Shown in pieces: positions 1 through 14,772 of a DNA stretch of 64,000 nt (position 1 is its first letter; each line of letters starts with the position of its first letter). This stretch comes from Pithys albifrons albifrons (Eukaryota; Chordata; Aves; Passeriformes; Thamnophilidae): assembly GCF_047495875.1 (NCBI RefSeq), contig NC_092461.1:64530299-64594298 (forward strand). The letters run 5' to 3'. A program made the position numbers and the translations under genes. Below the pieces are notes generated by a model. The model was not told the origin of the DNA, did no database searches, and saw nothing but the letters and a program-made list of their open reading frames with translations.

Positions 1-81
1 ACAGTTTGGAGCTGGGGCCAGTGTGCTCACAATCAAGGTAAAGTAGTTGGTTTATCTTGGGTATTGTTGCTGTTAGTCTGA

Positions 82-540
<459 letters not shown>

Positions 541-3500
541 ATTAATGAACAAAATGTGTCCCATATTTGGATGTATTAAATGCAAAGCATGCATTTTTAA
601 AAAAAATGGATGTAGACACTAGTCAAGCACTGTGCTACCATTTTGACATGCCATGTGGACTCCAGTGTAAAAAAAGAGAAAAAAATAATATTGCATATGT
701 GTGGTAATAATCTGCACATGACTGGTTGCTGTAATGTGCACTGCTGTACTGCCAGCAGGGAAGTGAGTGATTGCCTCTTGCCTACACAGTGGGCACTGGC
801 TTTGCCTCACACAGTATTTCAGCAGGAGAACAAACAAGAGGGGGGGGAATAAGGAAAGAAAACCACTGCCTGACTCCACCACCTCCCAGCCCTTGAGCCT
901 TGATTAAGTAGTCAGTAAGAAGTTTTTTTACTTTTAACAAATTTTAGGTCGTTTGCTGTGCCTAGGGAACTTGCTGAGCAAGAGATGAAAGGAAACTACC
1001 TGCCTTTTGCTTTGACCTTTGTGGTTTTTAGCCTAAGTGGTTAGACCTGTGGCACAGAAGCTGTGCTCATCAGGAAAGTTTCTATTTGTTTTGCTAGTCT
1101 GGTAGCTCATCCAGAGCAGTTTGATATTCAAATGAATCTGTCAGAAACAAGAGTGCGGTGCTTCAGTTCTTGCTCTGGCCTGATGACATTGATTTGTGAG
1201 CATACTGCTTGACTACAGGATGTGTGACAGATAAATTTTATCAAAATTAAGGCACAATTAAACATTTCATCTTCCTAATTACTGGCTGTAGATTCAGCCT
1301 GATGACCATGTGCTGTAAGAAATCAGCGACCATTACACATTTTAATGGAGCACAGCTGTCTTACAGCTTGGTAATATTTGCACAGTGCCACAGAACTGTA
1401 ATTTATGATAAAAAGAAAAAATGTGTATTGGCTCTTTTTTGCCAAAATAGATTAAGGATTCATATACTTTAATGAGATTTGGACCTAGCCTTGGATTATC
1501 GTTATAAATGATTTATGTGCATGTTGGTGGACTCCTGTAGTTTTGAGTTGATTTGTGTTTTGGTCGACCAATATGTAATTCAGTATTTCCTTTTGTGCCA
1601 GTATTTTCGTTCTTTCTCCTCTCTCCATTTCAGTTCTATTTGTCCACCCTAAGTTTAGCAAGAAGGGCAAGTGGGAAGGTTAAGAAAGAATGTAGGCACA
1701 TTTTCCAGGAGACCTCCTCACAGCAAAATTCACTCCTGAAACCCCTCCCCTGCTTCCCTGCTCTGCACCCCAAGCACAGAGAGAATAGGAAGGAGGGACA
1801 TGAGGGGACGCGGGTGTCACCAGCCTGGATCAGGGTCACTCCTGCAGCCTGGAAAGCAGGACACAGGGGAACAGATGCTACCTGAACCTGTGCTCAGTCA
1901 GAGACCTGCCTGAACATTGCTGTATCTCAAGGCAAAATATCAAAACTCATCCTCCTGCTTGTTTAAAGCATGACCTACAAAAGAGTTTTTGCTCACCCAC
2001 TCAATATTTTTCCTGTTCCAGTCAGTTTTTCCAGAAAATGTGCTGCTTCTCCAAAGAAAAAGGAAACCCAACAACATATGTACCCAAGTTATAATTTTTG
2101 GAACCACCTTTCTTCTCCATTCTTTTCTTCACTATGTTTCTTTCACAGATTATTTAGAGAGTGAACAGAGCAGAGAGAATAATGAAGATTACATTAGGTG
2201 GTTTTATATACACTTATATTCGTACTTACATATACATACATACACACAAGGACTGTGTATTTGTGCATGTATTATTTTTAAATTAAACTTAATGAACCTA
2301 ATTTGTCCTAAGTTTAACTACCTAGATTTCCAAGGAGTCACACTGAAGTCTAGAGTTTGGCCCCATATGTTGTGAAACCCTGAGATCTATATGCATAGAT
2401 GAAAAGAGAAACTAAATTCTAAGTTTCATAATTAAAAAAAAATCCTGTCCAAGCTTGATTTACTTCAGTGTTCATATGCTGGAATGTTTCATACTGTACC
2501 AGGTTGCATATGCTTGCACACTAATTCTCAATTGCCGTATGCAGTTTGTGACAACCATCTGCTAAGACCTCCCTTAGAGTTCTTTCTCCCACTCAGCCCA
2601 GCTGAAATAAAAATATGGACAGAAACAACTTCTGCAGGGAGATAAAAAAGTTAATAGGGAACTTGGAGTTAGACTGTGCATCTGATTCAAATTCAATGGC
2701 TCCTACAACTTATGCCCTACTTATAAAATATTCCTGAGGTGTAAAATATTAAATACAATGGAAAACTGTAAAATAAAGCCATAATTCCTTTGACAGACTT
2801 GACTGTGCTGGAAAGGTAATACTAAAATATGTCTGCAGAGTGCATGTGTTAGCTAGCTCTCACAATTCTAAAACAGCAGCTTAGATTAACTGTGTATTGC
2901 ACCTTATCACATTAAAGTTCCCTAAAGCAGGAGGAGGATGAGTGGTGAGAAAAAGAGTGTGAGAGAGAAGGAGCTGAAAAATGTGCTCTCAGTTTCATTG
3001 ACAGAGAAGTAATTCCTTGTAAGCCAGTCTCAACAAAACCTCTGAGTACTGGGTGTTGGCTGCTCCTGTTCAAGCCAGAGAGGAAAACCAGAGATCAGTA
3101 CAGCTGAAAATCAGGTGAAGGAAATGAATAGATGAACAATTAATGAGCAATGATACAGGAGGGAGCTGCGGTCTAAGAAAGTGAAGATCGACTAATGTGT
3201 TCTGGTATTTGATCACCTCCAGCTTTACATTTCACTTTACTGTGTATTAATGGGTTAAATTCCCCATCACAAATTTTATGGAATACAAATGAAAAACAGA
3301 AGAGAGTTCAAAAGTCCAAGTAGACTGTCCCTAAACAGGACTGGTTATACCACAGCGATGGAGTGCAGGTGGCAGTGACAGCAACTGAGTGTATAGCTAA
3401 TTTCTTCTTTAAAACCTCCTGATACAATAAAGTTGATCCAATTACATTTTTTCTAAAATGAAACCCATTTCCATTTCCACCATTTAAAGTTGATGTTTCT

Positions 3501-6500
3501 CTCTGGAGTGTCAGCTATCATGTAAAGAAGTGATGATGGGTTTCCCTAGTACTGCTCCTCCGCACATTTTCTGAGGTCCTGGTAGCATAGAGCAGAGGTA
3601 AAGACGACTCCAAGTGTCTTCAGGGTAAGAAATCTGTGTCTACACACCAACACAACGTTCATCTAGTTCATAAGAGCACGGTGTTTTTGCCCTATATTTG
3701 GATTGTGAGAGGATAGAAAAATGAGAATTTTGAGGTGGCAATTATGGGTCTTGCTCTGCATGTCTGTGCTAACTTTACTTCAGCAAATTTTCAGTATAAG
3801 CTTGAGTGAAAAATCAAACCCAGTGATGAAGCTTAACTGCTCGGAATTAAAAGGGGTAGAAGGGAAAAGGGAAAGGAGGAATAATTTTTGATATGATGAA
3901 GAAAACATACCCAGAACTCATGTTTTTTTAGCTTTTAGAGGCAAAAAATCAGGGTATTTGGCAAACACAGTATTCCTACATCAGATTGTCTTCGGTGATA
4001 ACCTTGGGCTTTAAAAGCTCAGTAAGTCATAAGAGATTTTTGCCCTGGAAATTGTAGGGCTGCATGTGTGTAAACCTTTAGGATAAAATTGGTTTGAACT
4101 ATTTTAAGAGCTTTTAAAATGCTGGCATATTAAGTTATAGATCAATCTGTCCCCCACTGGTTATTATCTTAACAGCTACTCCAAGTGTAGCCTATCAGTT
4201 TTAAATATAGGAACAGCAGTAAATAGTGTATTATGATATTCCAGATGGAACACTTAAAATAAATTGAAATATCCATATATCTGAGAGTTTTCTACAGCAC
4301 CACATTATGTCACCATTTTCTGTAGACAGTGCAACAATCTCTTATCCCTATAGCATTAAAAAGTTTGAAGACATGGATGAGTAGAGAACTGATGACAATC
4401 AAATACTTAGAAAGACCTTTTGTAAAAATGTTTCAAGGTTTGATGCAGGAGTAGAAGTGAGGAAGGAGTGTACCAGGCTCTGGGATCTGCTTTTTCTTCT
4501 GATTTCTCTCTATTCAGTCAGCTTTTGGATATCTCTATGGGACCATGGCATTGTGAACCACCTATTGTTGACTTGTAGCATGTGATGTCTTGAGGTATAT
4601 CTGCTCTAGAAGGGGAATAAATGGAAATAGGAAGACAGGCAGTTTTGGTGACCCAGATATCTGATGGGGAAAACATCCCAAATTCAACCAAAGGTTGCAC
4701 AGCCTTCCCATCACACAGCATAACTGATATGCTTTGTTTACAAGATAAAAGGAAAGTGAAATGACTACCAAATTTTTCTTTTGCTGTAAACTTAGCTGCA
4801 CTGGGGTATACTAGCTTGTTTTGGAGGGATCTGGGGCTTGATGTGAGGTGTTATAATTCATAGCTGAGCCAAGAGATTGAACTGCCTAGCCCTGAATGTG
4901 ATACCTATACTAATTAACATCAATAACCACTTACAAGCCCATGCAAATCTACTTTTTTCCCCCACTTGCATTGCTTAGGATATCAATGCTCATCCCATTG
5001 CACAGACAGGGAGTTCAGCTGCTGAGTTAACTGTAGTTGCTCCACAGATCCAGTAGCTCATCAGCTTTAAAAACACAGAAGGCAAATTATTATGTCTCTT
5101 TATGCATGTGTGCTTGCTCAGTGGTTCAGTGAATAGGTCAATTTAACCTTTCCATAAAAATATAAAAATATATACCAACTTACATTCTAGAGCAAAGTGA
5201 AGAAGATAAGACAAAGGTCAAAAGTAAACCATGATGGTGCTAAGTTGTGCAAGGAGCCTTGTCTGTCACTGCTGGTCTTGCCTGCAATTTAATTGGCTTT
5301 AGAGCTATAGGTTCTTTGGAAGAATCTTGGGAAAAATATTCAGCAGGCACAGAAAATATGGCTTTTCTTGCATGAAAATACACATTACTTGCTACATAGT
5401 TCAGTTTTTCTCATCTCTTGAAAGTTTTTCCTACAGTAGGATGTTGTGATAGCTTTTCAAGTAAGATCCAGGCAGCATATTTAACATGTGTGCTGTAGCA
5501 CTATACAAGTGATAAGTGTTTCTTACTCTTGTCCCTACCTTTAAATGCCAGAATCTGGGGCTCCAGAAGGTGCTACAAGGGGAGGATGACAAAAGACCAA
5601 TTGCTGGTATTCCTTTTGCTTAATCAATTTGGCCCAGCAGCTATCTCAGATGTTATTAAACATACAGTCAGTAAACATGCAGGTTTTCCCTTCCAAACTG
5701 AAGAGGCTAATAGGCTACAATCTCTACACCTGTAGTTTTTCTGAGCTCTGAGCTGGCTCTATGTTTAAACTTCTGAAATTAATTACAATAGTCATTAGAA
5801 TAGAAAGCACTCTGATATTGTGACCAGGCAAGCCCATATCTCCTGTTAGCCTTGTATGTAAAGTTTCCTGCTCAGTGGTTAATTCCACAACACACCCCAT
5901 CACACCCCATACCAGTGGAGATATCCAAATATGATACTTGTGCTTATCAGGCACAACACAAAGCAAATGGGTCAGCTCGCATCTCTGCTGAAAGTGAAGT
6001 GCCATGGAGATGGCTTATGCAGAATCACAGGATAACTTACTGGTTCTTTCATAGCTCTATGGTTAGCACCAGGTACCTGTTCTGTTACTGCAGCTCCATT
6101 GGGGCAGGACATCTTTAGCTCCTTGGTGAAAATCTTTTTAACCATAAGTGCACAAGCCACACTCCATCTTTATTCTAGAGAACATGATACTTACAAAAAA
6201 GAGGTCATGTGTAAGGCATCAAACAAAAATAATGCTAGCATCCAGTTCATGGAATCTTGAGTCCTAAGTTTGGGTGCAACCACAGCAAACCTGCAGTTTT
6301 CAATAAAATTTACACTTATTGACACCAGTGTGAACTGCTGAAAGCAATTACCTACACATTTCTCTGCATATGATGAGAAGCACATTACAGCATGGCAATA
6401 TCCATGTAACTCGGTATTGGTGGCAAGAGTCACTATAGGAGCAACTCGATAGCTGAATGCTGGAAAATCTCTGACATATTAGTTCCTGTTACTGGTAGGT

Positions 6501-8598
6501 GGTACTGTAACAACATACCAATCTTTTTAAAGTAATGCATTATCATTCACAGATCCATGAGCTGCTTTTATACTTCCATCATCATATCTGTGGCCTTCAA
6601 AGTTACAGCTAATGGACCTTCTGTCAAGACCCAGATACTTAATCAATGTGACAGCATCCTACATTTTTTGAAACCCAGAGGCCTTGGAAAAGTTTAATGC
6701 AGCTTCCAGGTAAAGTTCAATCCACATGGCTGAGTTCCCTGAAGTCTTTTTTGCAGAGAACTCCCCTCCTCCACATTTTAACATAACCAATGTCCTTTAC
6801 ATTTGAAGAAAGTGAAAGGCTAAGCTTGAAGGCCAGATATCATTGCAATAGAAATATGTGCTTTACAGAGTTCTGCCTCCCACTAAGAATTTGGGTGCAA
6901 GATCTGTAGTTAAACCCTTGGAGAACCAGTTAGGACTTTTGACAACAATAATGACCTATTGCTACATGCATGTTTGTGAGCATTTGTAGCCTAGAATACA
7001 AAGAGGAACTTATTTAAAGGAAAGGAAAACAGGTACTAATGTTTGATGGCTACAGAACAGTTTTATTAACAAAGAAACATTCGGTTGTTGATCTCAGTTG
7101 CAATGTCCATGCACCTACTCAATTCCATCACAGATCTCAAGTTATTCAACACCGTTATAACTGGAATTGACAAATTATGCTAGGAAAGTAGGATTACTTG
7201 AGAAAGCCACTGTGGACTTGGAAGCCTCACTGCTTTCCCCAGGTATAGCATCTGACCTCACAAAAGACAATTCCTCTTTCTGCTTATCTGGCTTCACCAG
7301 GATAAAATTATTTCCTGTCTCTTTTTATATGTACGCATAAGTGTACTCACAAGATCAGAATCTGGCCCATGATTCTTTTGTTCACAGCACTTACTGATTA
7401 GCACCAATTATATGCAACATAAATAAATGCTAGCCACATTATGATATGAATTTCCTTTAGAAGAGAATGTTCCAGAATCCTAATGGTTGCATTTTCATTT
7501 CTCTTTGAGTTTTACCCTTTACATGCAACATTATTGGATATAGTCATTACCTAACTTAAACAAAAAATATCTGTAATTATAGCATAAACCAGTTCACTTA
7601 TGTTCACTTATATTTAAGCTAAAATGCTATGTATTAGATATGTCAAAGTGATCTATATAAAACCAAAAATTTAAACAATGAGAAATAACAATCAAACATG
7701 AAAATCCATTCATGCTAGTCATTAGATTTTAACTATGCTCTAGGGTTGTTAATGTGGAGAAGGGGAAGACCCTTCAGCTGACCATGCCTAATGCTGCAAG
7801 CATGCAGCAGAATCAAATTCTTTATTTTGTCAGTACTCAATATAGAAAACAGGAGCATTGCCTATTAAATTCTAATACCTTTGATTATAAGATTCCTTAG
7901 TTCCTAGTCCCTCACTATTACTTCTATCCAGAAATTTGTACTGCAGGTACTACATTGCATAAATAAGCTGACCTGTCAGGTTTTTGGCAATTTATGGCGC
8001 TGGTCAGCCTGTACGTTCATGCAGTTTTTTGTTGCAATGAGATGTAATGGCTTTTCAGCGCACCATAAGCACAGTTGTGACCACAGGCTCACTAGTGTCA
8101 TTTTGTGTGCAGTAATGAAGCCTGACGAGTGGTCTCCTGCTTGCAGATAGCCGGCTGTTGTCCTAAAAATGCAAACCATTGCCTCGGGCCATGGAATCAG
8201 GAACAGGCAAAGGACAGTGGCACAGGCACGGCTCCCCACTGCTCACCCTCCCTTTAGCACACTGTACTTGGATGCAGCAGAATAGTCTTTACCCTTGTAC
8301 ATAAGGACACAATGAGAGAAAGTGATAAAAACAATTGTATGAGGCCATGTTGGAAATTGGATTTTGTGAAGTTGAGCTGAGGTTTAGGGGGAAAAAAATC
8401 TATTGCCAATACATTTTCCCCCATGAAAAATGCTGATCTTCATCACCGTTTTCCCTCCACCTGTTTTTATATGTATAAATTAATGTGCAGATATGTGCAT
8501 GGATGCTTATTTATATTTATTTGTGTTTTGAGAATATGTACTTACACCCACGCTAGCACACATGTAAACATGTATACATATATACAAAGAGACAGAGC
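541..8598. other. Unassigned AT-rich DNA, no gene recognised
   Basis: I see no gene, RNA gene or recognisable transposon. All open frames are under about 130 codons, overlap on both strands and lack domain signatures. Minor landmarks are a TACATA-type simple repeat around 2207-2250, a short GGGAAAA-rich purine patch at 3848-3880 and AT-rich TATA/TTTAT simple sequence at 8465-8590. The stretch 1110-1400 is dense in homeodomain-like AT motifs and could be conserved noncoding DNA, but this cannot be judged without alignment. Confidence 0.6.
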
Positions 8599-8883
8599 TT
8601 GCAGGCACAGCAAATCACAGGGACAAGCCTAGCTGCTTTTTTTTCGCAGCTCATCAATATTCCACGGCCCAGGAAGGCCAGGCATGCACGGGGGTTCACA
8701 CTTCCCACGGCACAGCCGGCCCCATCACAGATCCCCCTCCTCACTTCATCACCCGAGGGTCGCCAAGAGAGCCACTCTGAGCTGGATAGCAGTGCTGGGA
8801 GAGAGCTTGTTTTCTGGAGGAAAATAAAAAATAAGTCTATTCTGAGTCAAATAGCAATTAGGCCTCATCCTGGAATTGTGTGA
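8599..8883. other. Locally GC-richer segment with a spurious open frame
   Basis: A 94-codon plus-strand frame covers this segment, and a polypyrimidine-AG (T-run then CGCAG, near 8650) resembles a splice acceptor. The predicted peptide has no recognisable motif, no matching donor stands out, and an open frame also exists on the other strand. I treat it as noncoding with low certainty. Confidence 0.4.
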
Positions 8884-11800
8884 TTTGTGACTTAATTAAG
8901 CCCCTTTCCATACACCAGCCATCATGAAGCAGTCTGGGTGCTCACAGCAGGGGACTACCTAAATCGTGACACCTGGTTTGTTCTTCAGGAGGGTAGGAGC
9001 TGCTTTTGTGGTTTCCACATGCACATCCAAGTGTTTTGTAAACAACTGCAGGCAAAGGAGATGGGAGCAGAAGTTACAAATCTATTTCAGTTATAACCTC
9101 ATTGCCATATCCCTTCTCACTGTTTCATAGCTCTTTGGGAGTCATCCTTTCCTGCAAAACTTGTCACATGATGGAAAGTGCTTTTGTAAAATGATACCTT
9201 AGAGGAGAACGTGGAGCCCAAGGCTCTCACCCTTGTCTTGGCTAAGATCTTTCCAATCTTAATTGTCAAAATATTTGTCATCTCAGAGAGGTCAAAACTC
9301 TGTGGTTTCTTGTGCAGGTGTAGAGGTGGGTGGTGCATGAGGCTGAGAAGGAGGGAGGCAAGATAGGGGATGTTTGCAGGTACTGTTCATCAGCTATATT
9401 TTTGCTGCATTTTTGCCTTTAAGATGAGTCCCTGGCCCTCAAATATAAAATCTAGAGTGCCTGGTTTTTACATCACTTCCAAAATAAGAGAAAATATTTG
9501 GTGAAGTATCAGGTGTACTGCAAAACTAGAATGCTTGGTGCAAACAAGCAGTTCATTACGAGTCACAAAAATGGCAAAAACAAAAGCAGCAATTTCTATT
9601 GTCATAGGGAGCCAGTAACATGGTTTATAAGCAGTACATTACATTTGGCTTTATTTCTTAAATGTGTAGCTTAATACTGATATTTTTGAAATACTAAATA
9701 TAAATCAGAAAACATACAGAATGTACAGCGTTGCCTTGGGAACTCTTGGTTTTTCTTTATTTCCCCCTTTTTTTTTTATAATTTCTGAAATGTTATGATA
9801 GAAACTCTGCAAAGTTAAGGTAGTATTAACCCAGTCTTTGGGTATATTTAATACAAAATGCTTGAACTTCTGGGACAGCAGCTATTTCTATGGATACAGT
9901 ATGTTGAACAGACACGGAACAAAGAAAACCAAAACAGTTGCTTCTCTGCTGTCAAGGAAACAAGCTGCTCTTTCTGCTTAAATATCTCTTACCAAACCTA
10001 GGAGGGAAAAATCCTCCAAAACTCGAGTTTTCTCTTAAAAAGCAGGAATCTGACTTGCAGGCACTGGAATAAATGTTTTCAGTTATGTTAGTGAGAAATA
10101 CTGTTATGTTTGCTATAGGTAAATCAATATATCTCCCTGAAAGCACCTAGTGTTAAGGTAAATAGTAAACCATTTTTTGAGAAAAGTAGGAGTCCAGAAG
10201 GAAAGTGAGAAAACATTCTGCAGTGTTCTGGTTTTTGTGCTGCATGGAGATTACTTAGATAAAGTTCTATTATTTGCACTCCTGGAATTCGCATTCCTTT
10301 TTTATATTTTGCCCAACTCAATCCATTAGGAGCTTTGTGGTTTAAAATAATGAAAACAAACCCTCATATTAGTTCACAACCCCAAAATTTTAACTTTTGT
10401 TCTTTCAGAAGTATTAAGTTGTACTGAGTAGAATTGCTTCATCTGATAAACAGGATAAATGGAGATACACATATATGTTCTATATGGCACTTCCAATATA
10501 CAAATGACAGGGGAGACTGCAGATACTTGGAAACATGGCTAAGGTTACATGAAAGAAAGGGGCTACAGGAAAAAATTAAATGACTCAAAGCATTTTTAAA
10601 GTCTTGGTGTGACCTTTGGGTGAGTGACATTCTGGTTCTGACTGGAATAAGCTTCATCTTGACCTCCTGAACTTTAATGAAGGACACTGCAAGATTCTCA
10701 GAGAAACACAATGCCAGAAAATAGGTCTCTTCTAAGACAGAAAAATATTTGACAGATACCAGTGAAGCTCACAGTGTTTTTGGACATACAAGTAGACCCC
10801 AAATGCCCAGCTAGCTTTGAAACACATTCACATACACAAATCTTTGTGTATTTATACACAAATTCAATACAGCATCATTTCTCATTTGAACCAGGGAGCA
10901 CAAATGAGGTTGAAGGCAAACTGTGTATTTTTTTAAAGTTGTCTTTGTTTATGGGCTATGTAGACTTTCTGTAGCAGGTTTTGAAACATTACTGATGGGC
11001 TTAGACATATGATGCCTGGATACTGAGTGTCCTTCCAGCAATGCATACTCTCCATCACATGTCCTTAGCTCCCAGCAATGGGAAAGGTACACATATTCAG
11101 TGCCTTAGCTTTCTGTGATCAGTAATGTTCCTGAAGGCTAGAAGCTGCAAAGTAACTTGGATGAGCAAAACAATCCTGTGTCTGGAGATAGCACCGGCCT
11201 TGGTAGTCACTTACAGTGAATTTGGCCCATTGCACACATATAGTTAAGGTTGTTTTTGGAGAAAATTGCCATTAAAATCCCTACTCCTTATAAAAAGTGA
11301 CCTGAAGTTAGCTCTTTGCCTAGCTATACTTGCTTGCATAATTAGTTCTGTTGGTCTTGTAGGCTAGAAATAGTTTTTAAAGAGTTTTTTCTTGAGAAAA
11401 CATTGTGAAATATTTTAAAAACACAGCCCTTAAGGAAAAAGAAACTGATAAATTCAAAAGGCATACTCTGAAATGTCATTAAAGATGCTACACACAACAC
11501 AACCCCACTAAAATAAAAATTACTACTAAAGACCTAGTACTCATCCATAATTAACTTTTTTCTTCACAAGTGCAAGAATTATAAAATTCTGTATCTTCTT
11601 AACTCTGAATTTCCTGGCTTTTCTTGCTTTGTTTAGACAGCATTGTAGCAGACAAGAGGAGTGGGTTTGGGGGGAGGGAAAGGTTTGTACTTCTGAATAT
11701 TTGAGCTGTGTTTAATTATTCTCATGTGTGAAATCTTTTATTAAAAAAAAATCAGTTTATCTGATACTTACTGCTCTTTAGTACAGCACAGCTTGGTAGC

Positions 11801-12139
11801 ACTAGGTACGTCTTGTTGAAAGTATGTCCATAAATATGTCCCTTGCAGCACAGAACAGCTTGTTAACTTGGCAATCCTCAGCAATTTGCTTTGAAAAGTT
11901 TGCCTCAGTTTTGATAGTCCAAATGTAGGGCAAAAACTCAGAGTAACTTTTTTAGCTAATTTTACCAATTGACACTTGCCTCCTAGATTTAACTGCCTGT
12001 TTACTAGACTGAGAACTACAGTGCTTCTTTTTCCTTATTCAATAATCTTTCCAACATTTTATTTATTTTTAGTGGACTGGGAGCATTGATTTTCTGTTTC
12101 TTTAATGCACAGTCTAAAAAAAAAAGAAAACAAACCAGA
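8884..12139. other. Unassigned AT-rich DNA
   Basis: No coding, RNA or repeat feature is recognised. Only short homopolymer runs and scattered open frames under 95 codons are present. Confidence 0.6.
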
Positions 12140-12215
12140 GTCCATTATCCCTATGTCACAGACAGAATAAAGGGGGGACAGAGAAGGACAAATAAATTAT
12201 CCAGTGCCTAAAGGC
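12140..12215 (-). repeat. Possible MIR/CORE-SINE fragment
   Basis: The order of words here (CCATTATCCCTAT, then CACAGACAG, then a purine-rich GGGGACAGAGAAGGA, then AAATTATCCA) follows the reverse complement of the conserved MIR core, which reads like 'attatccccattttacagatgaggaaactgaggcacagagag...'. The match is weak and was made from memory of the family. A chance match is possible. Confidence 0.3.
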
Positions 12216-14701
12216 TGGAAAGAATCAACAGCCTTGAGAAAAAAACACATTTTTTCATCCCTGGTGCTGTCAATGATTTCTACACTCTTTTGTTTTGTTT
12301 TGTTTTAGTAACATTTTCAGCTAGCTTTGTTGGATATCCTTTTCAATGGGAGAATGGAATTAGGATGCCTACACTACTCTGATACCAAATACATTAGGTT
12401 GGCTTACGGGAGAAAACTAGAATTGAAAACTCTTGAGTCTGTGTTCTAATTTAACCACATGAGGACTGTGATTGGAGATACTTCAAAGTGGGTTACAATG
12501 GTTAACTAAGTGAAAGATAATATCCTTTTGCCATTACTGTCTAGTAGGTCTCATTGCTCCTCTGGGCATGCTCCTTAGAATAAACTAAAAGGATCCACTG
12601 AGAACCATTTTACTTCGGGTTTTTTTTTTTCTAATGATTGCCAAAAGCCATTTGCTAGAATAGTACAGAATGTTTACAGATGCCTTAGGAAGAAAACAGC
12701 AGAATGTGGAACTAATTGTGTTTATTCAAGATAATTATGAAACACAAATGACCATTACTTACAACAAATCTCCTGACAGCAAGAGTTTGACTCATGGGGC
12801 CAGGATCAAACTCAGTAAAGAAAGGCCTTAATGTTATGTTGTGCTGTCCATATGGACACCACGTAACAGCACTAACTATGGCAGTTATTGCTCACTCCTC
12901 TGTGCTCTTGCATCCAACTAGTGTTCAGTACAGAACAGCCACAGCTGCTAACACTCAAGAGGAAAAGAACATGGAAATGATGAGTACTTCAGAAAGAAGA
13001 TCGTATTGGGTGAGAAGTTCTGAGAAATGCAAACACAGAACCTCTCTAGCAATTAAAGCAGAAGTTCATTGGAAAATGAACCAGCTTTGCTGCAGCAGTG
13101 ATAGGCGTTTAATCTCATCAGAGAATGGGATGCACAAAGCAAATCCAGATATATGACTATTAATTTCACCATTAAGAACAGTGCTATACACACTGTATCT
13201 GTGTTCATCCTAAAACAGTTTGTGAAGACATCCCTACCTATCCATCTAAAACAAGTATGCACACTTCATCCTTAAGTAAGAAGACAAGAGGAATCCAGTG
13301 TAATGCAGTGTTGGAGCTGCATAAGGTGGATGGAGAAATAAGACAGTGAAAAGTTCCATAGGGACAAAAAATTATGAGAATTAGTAGATTAAAGAAATTG
13401 GGTATAATCTGATTTTCTGTTTTGTTTGGGTTTTTTTTCCTTTTCTTTTTCTTTTTTTTTTTAAATGGGGCACTGAATTGTGGTTTTTTTAATCAATCTA
13501 AAAGGTTTGCTCTAATAATATTCAAATGGGTCAATATTGTCATTACAGTTTCATTTCACTTCATTCTTGCTGTTGCTGCAGTTGAATTTGTTTTGCTTTG
13601 GACAAAAAAAAAGGAGTTATTTAGACTATCAGAATGTATTAACATGTGGTTCTCATACAGAGAGGTCATTTATATCCTTAACAGTGTGAATACACAATGT
13701 GGGCTGTACTGCTTTTGTTGATTTCATTTTCTAGTGACACACACAAAATCCAAAGCTCAGTAAAGTCCCAAAGAAAAAAACAGCAAGTTCTTTATTGACT
13801 TTGGATATCGCTTGCCCATATGGATGAGGGTACACCTTGGTGAAATCCTGGACCTTAAATCACTGTGAGTTTTGGTTCAATGGTCACTTAACATACCACG
13901 CATGTAGCTTATGTTCAATGTTATAAATCAGCATTCAGTGTTGGTTTCAAAATTCCATGAAAAACTATGAGTGTTAGAACTCATGCACTAACACAGAATT
14001 GTTGATGAGGCTTGAAAATCACCAACAAATATATTGTGACTGAAAAATGCCGGCAATTTAATGGGACCAGAAATGGCCTCAGCACACAGGTTGAATCTTA
14101 GCAGCCCAGATCTCTGTTAACTAAGCTCCCATCTTTCAGTCTTGGTGATTTTTTTTCCGGGAAAGAAAATCTCCACTTAGCTGTGTTTAATATGGCCAGA
14201 AGAAATTGGACAGAGATCTCAAACTAATTGTCAAAAATTTTACAGATGGTTCATCACACCTCCTGTGGTTTAGTTTCAGAAAACTTTTACTGTAACATTT
14301 CTACTTTGATTTTTATTTTTCATATGAAGGGCAATATAGCTATAAAAAGGAAAAATTATTTTAAAAGAACTAACAAACCTCAGAATGAGCAAAAAGCTTC
14401 ATTGGTATTTGAAAAATTTTCAATGGGTTTCCATTTAATAGCTTTAAAGTGTATTTTACTTGTACTCAAACCTACCTTTTTTCATTGACTTCAGTACAAT
14501 CACCTCAAACTGGGGATCAGTCCCCCGTAGTGACAGAACTTTTCTCTGCCTGTTACAAGGACCAGCCTGTGCTAAATCCACCAGTTTCCCAAATCACATT
14601 TTTAGCCATAAGGAAGCCACTTTCTTCTACCACTGGTTTTAATGGCACCAGTTGAAAGTATATGCAAGAGAAAGAAGGGGTGAAGGACAAGGCAAATAGA
14701 T
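12216..14701. other. Unassigned DNA with a pyrimidine-rich tract
   Basis: No gene is recognised. A T-rich tract (T8, CC, T4, C, T5, C, T11) lies at 13431-13463. The 120-codon frame at 12794-13156 has no family resemblance and an ordinary composition. Confidence 0.6.
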
Positions 14702-14772
14702 TCATAGAATCATAGAATCATAGAATCGATTGGGTTGGAAAAGACCTCCAAGATCATCGAGTCCAACCCTTG
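14702..14772 (-). mobile_element. CR1 LINE, 3' end fragment
   Basis: The plus strand begins with three tandem copies of the 9-mer TCATAGAAT/ATCATAGAA, the reverse complement of the CR1 3' terminal repeat. This is followed by the conserved block GATTGGGTTGGAAAAGACCT, then CCAAGATCATCGAGTCCAACCC. The element is therefore on the minus strand and heavily 5'-truncated. After 14772 the similarity to the CR1 I know fades (TTGAGCATCCTGGGGTGAGC), so the fragment is only about 70 bp, or it belongs to a different CR1 subfamily or a CR1-tailed SINE. CR1 normally leaves no long target duplication and none is seen. Confidence 0.9.
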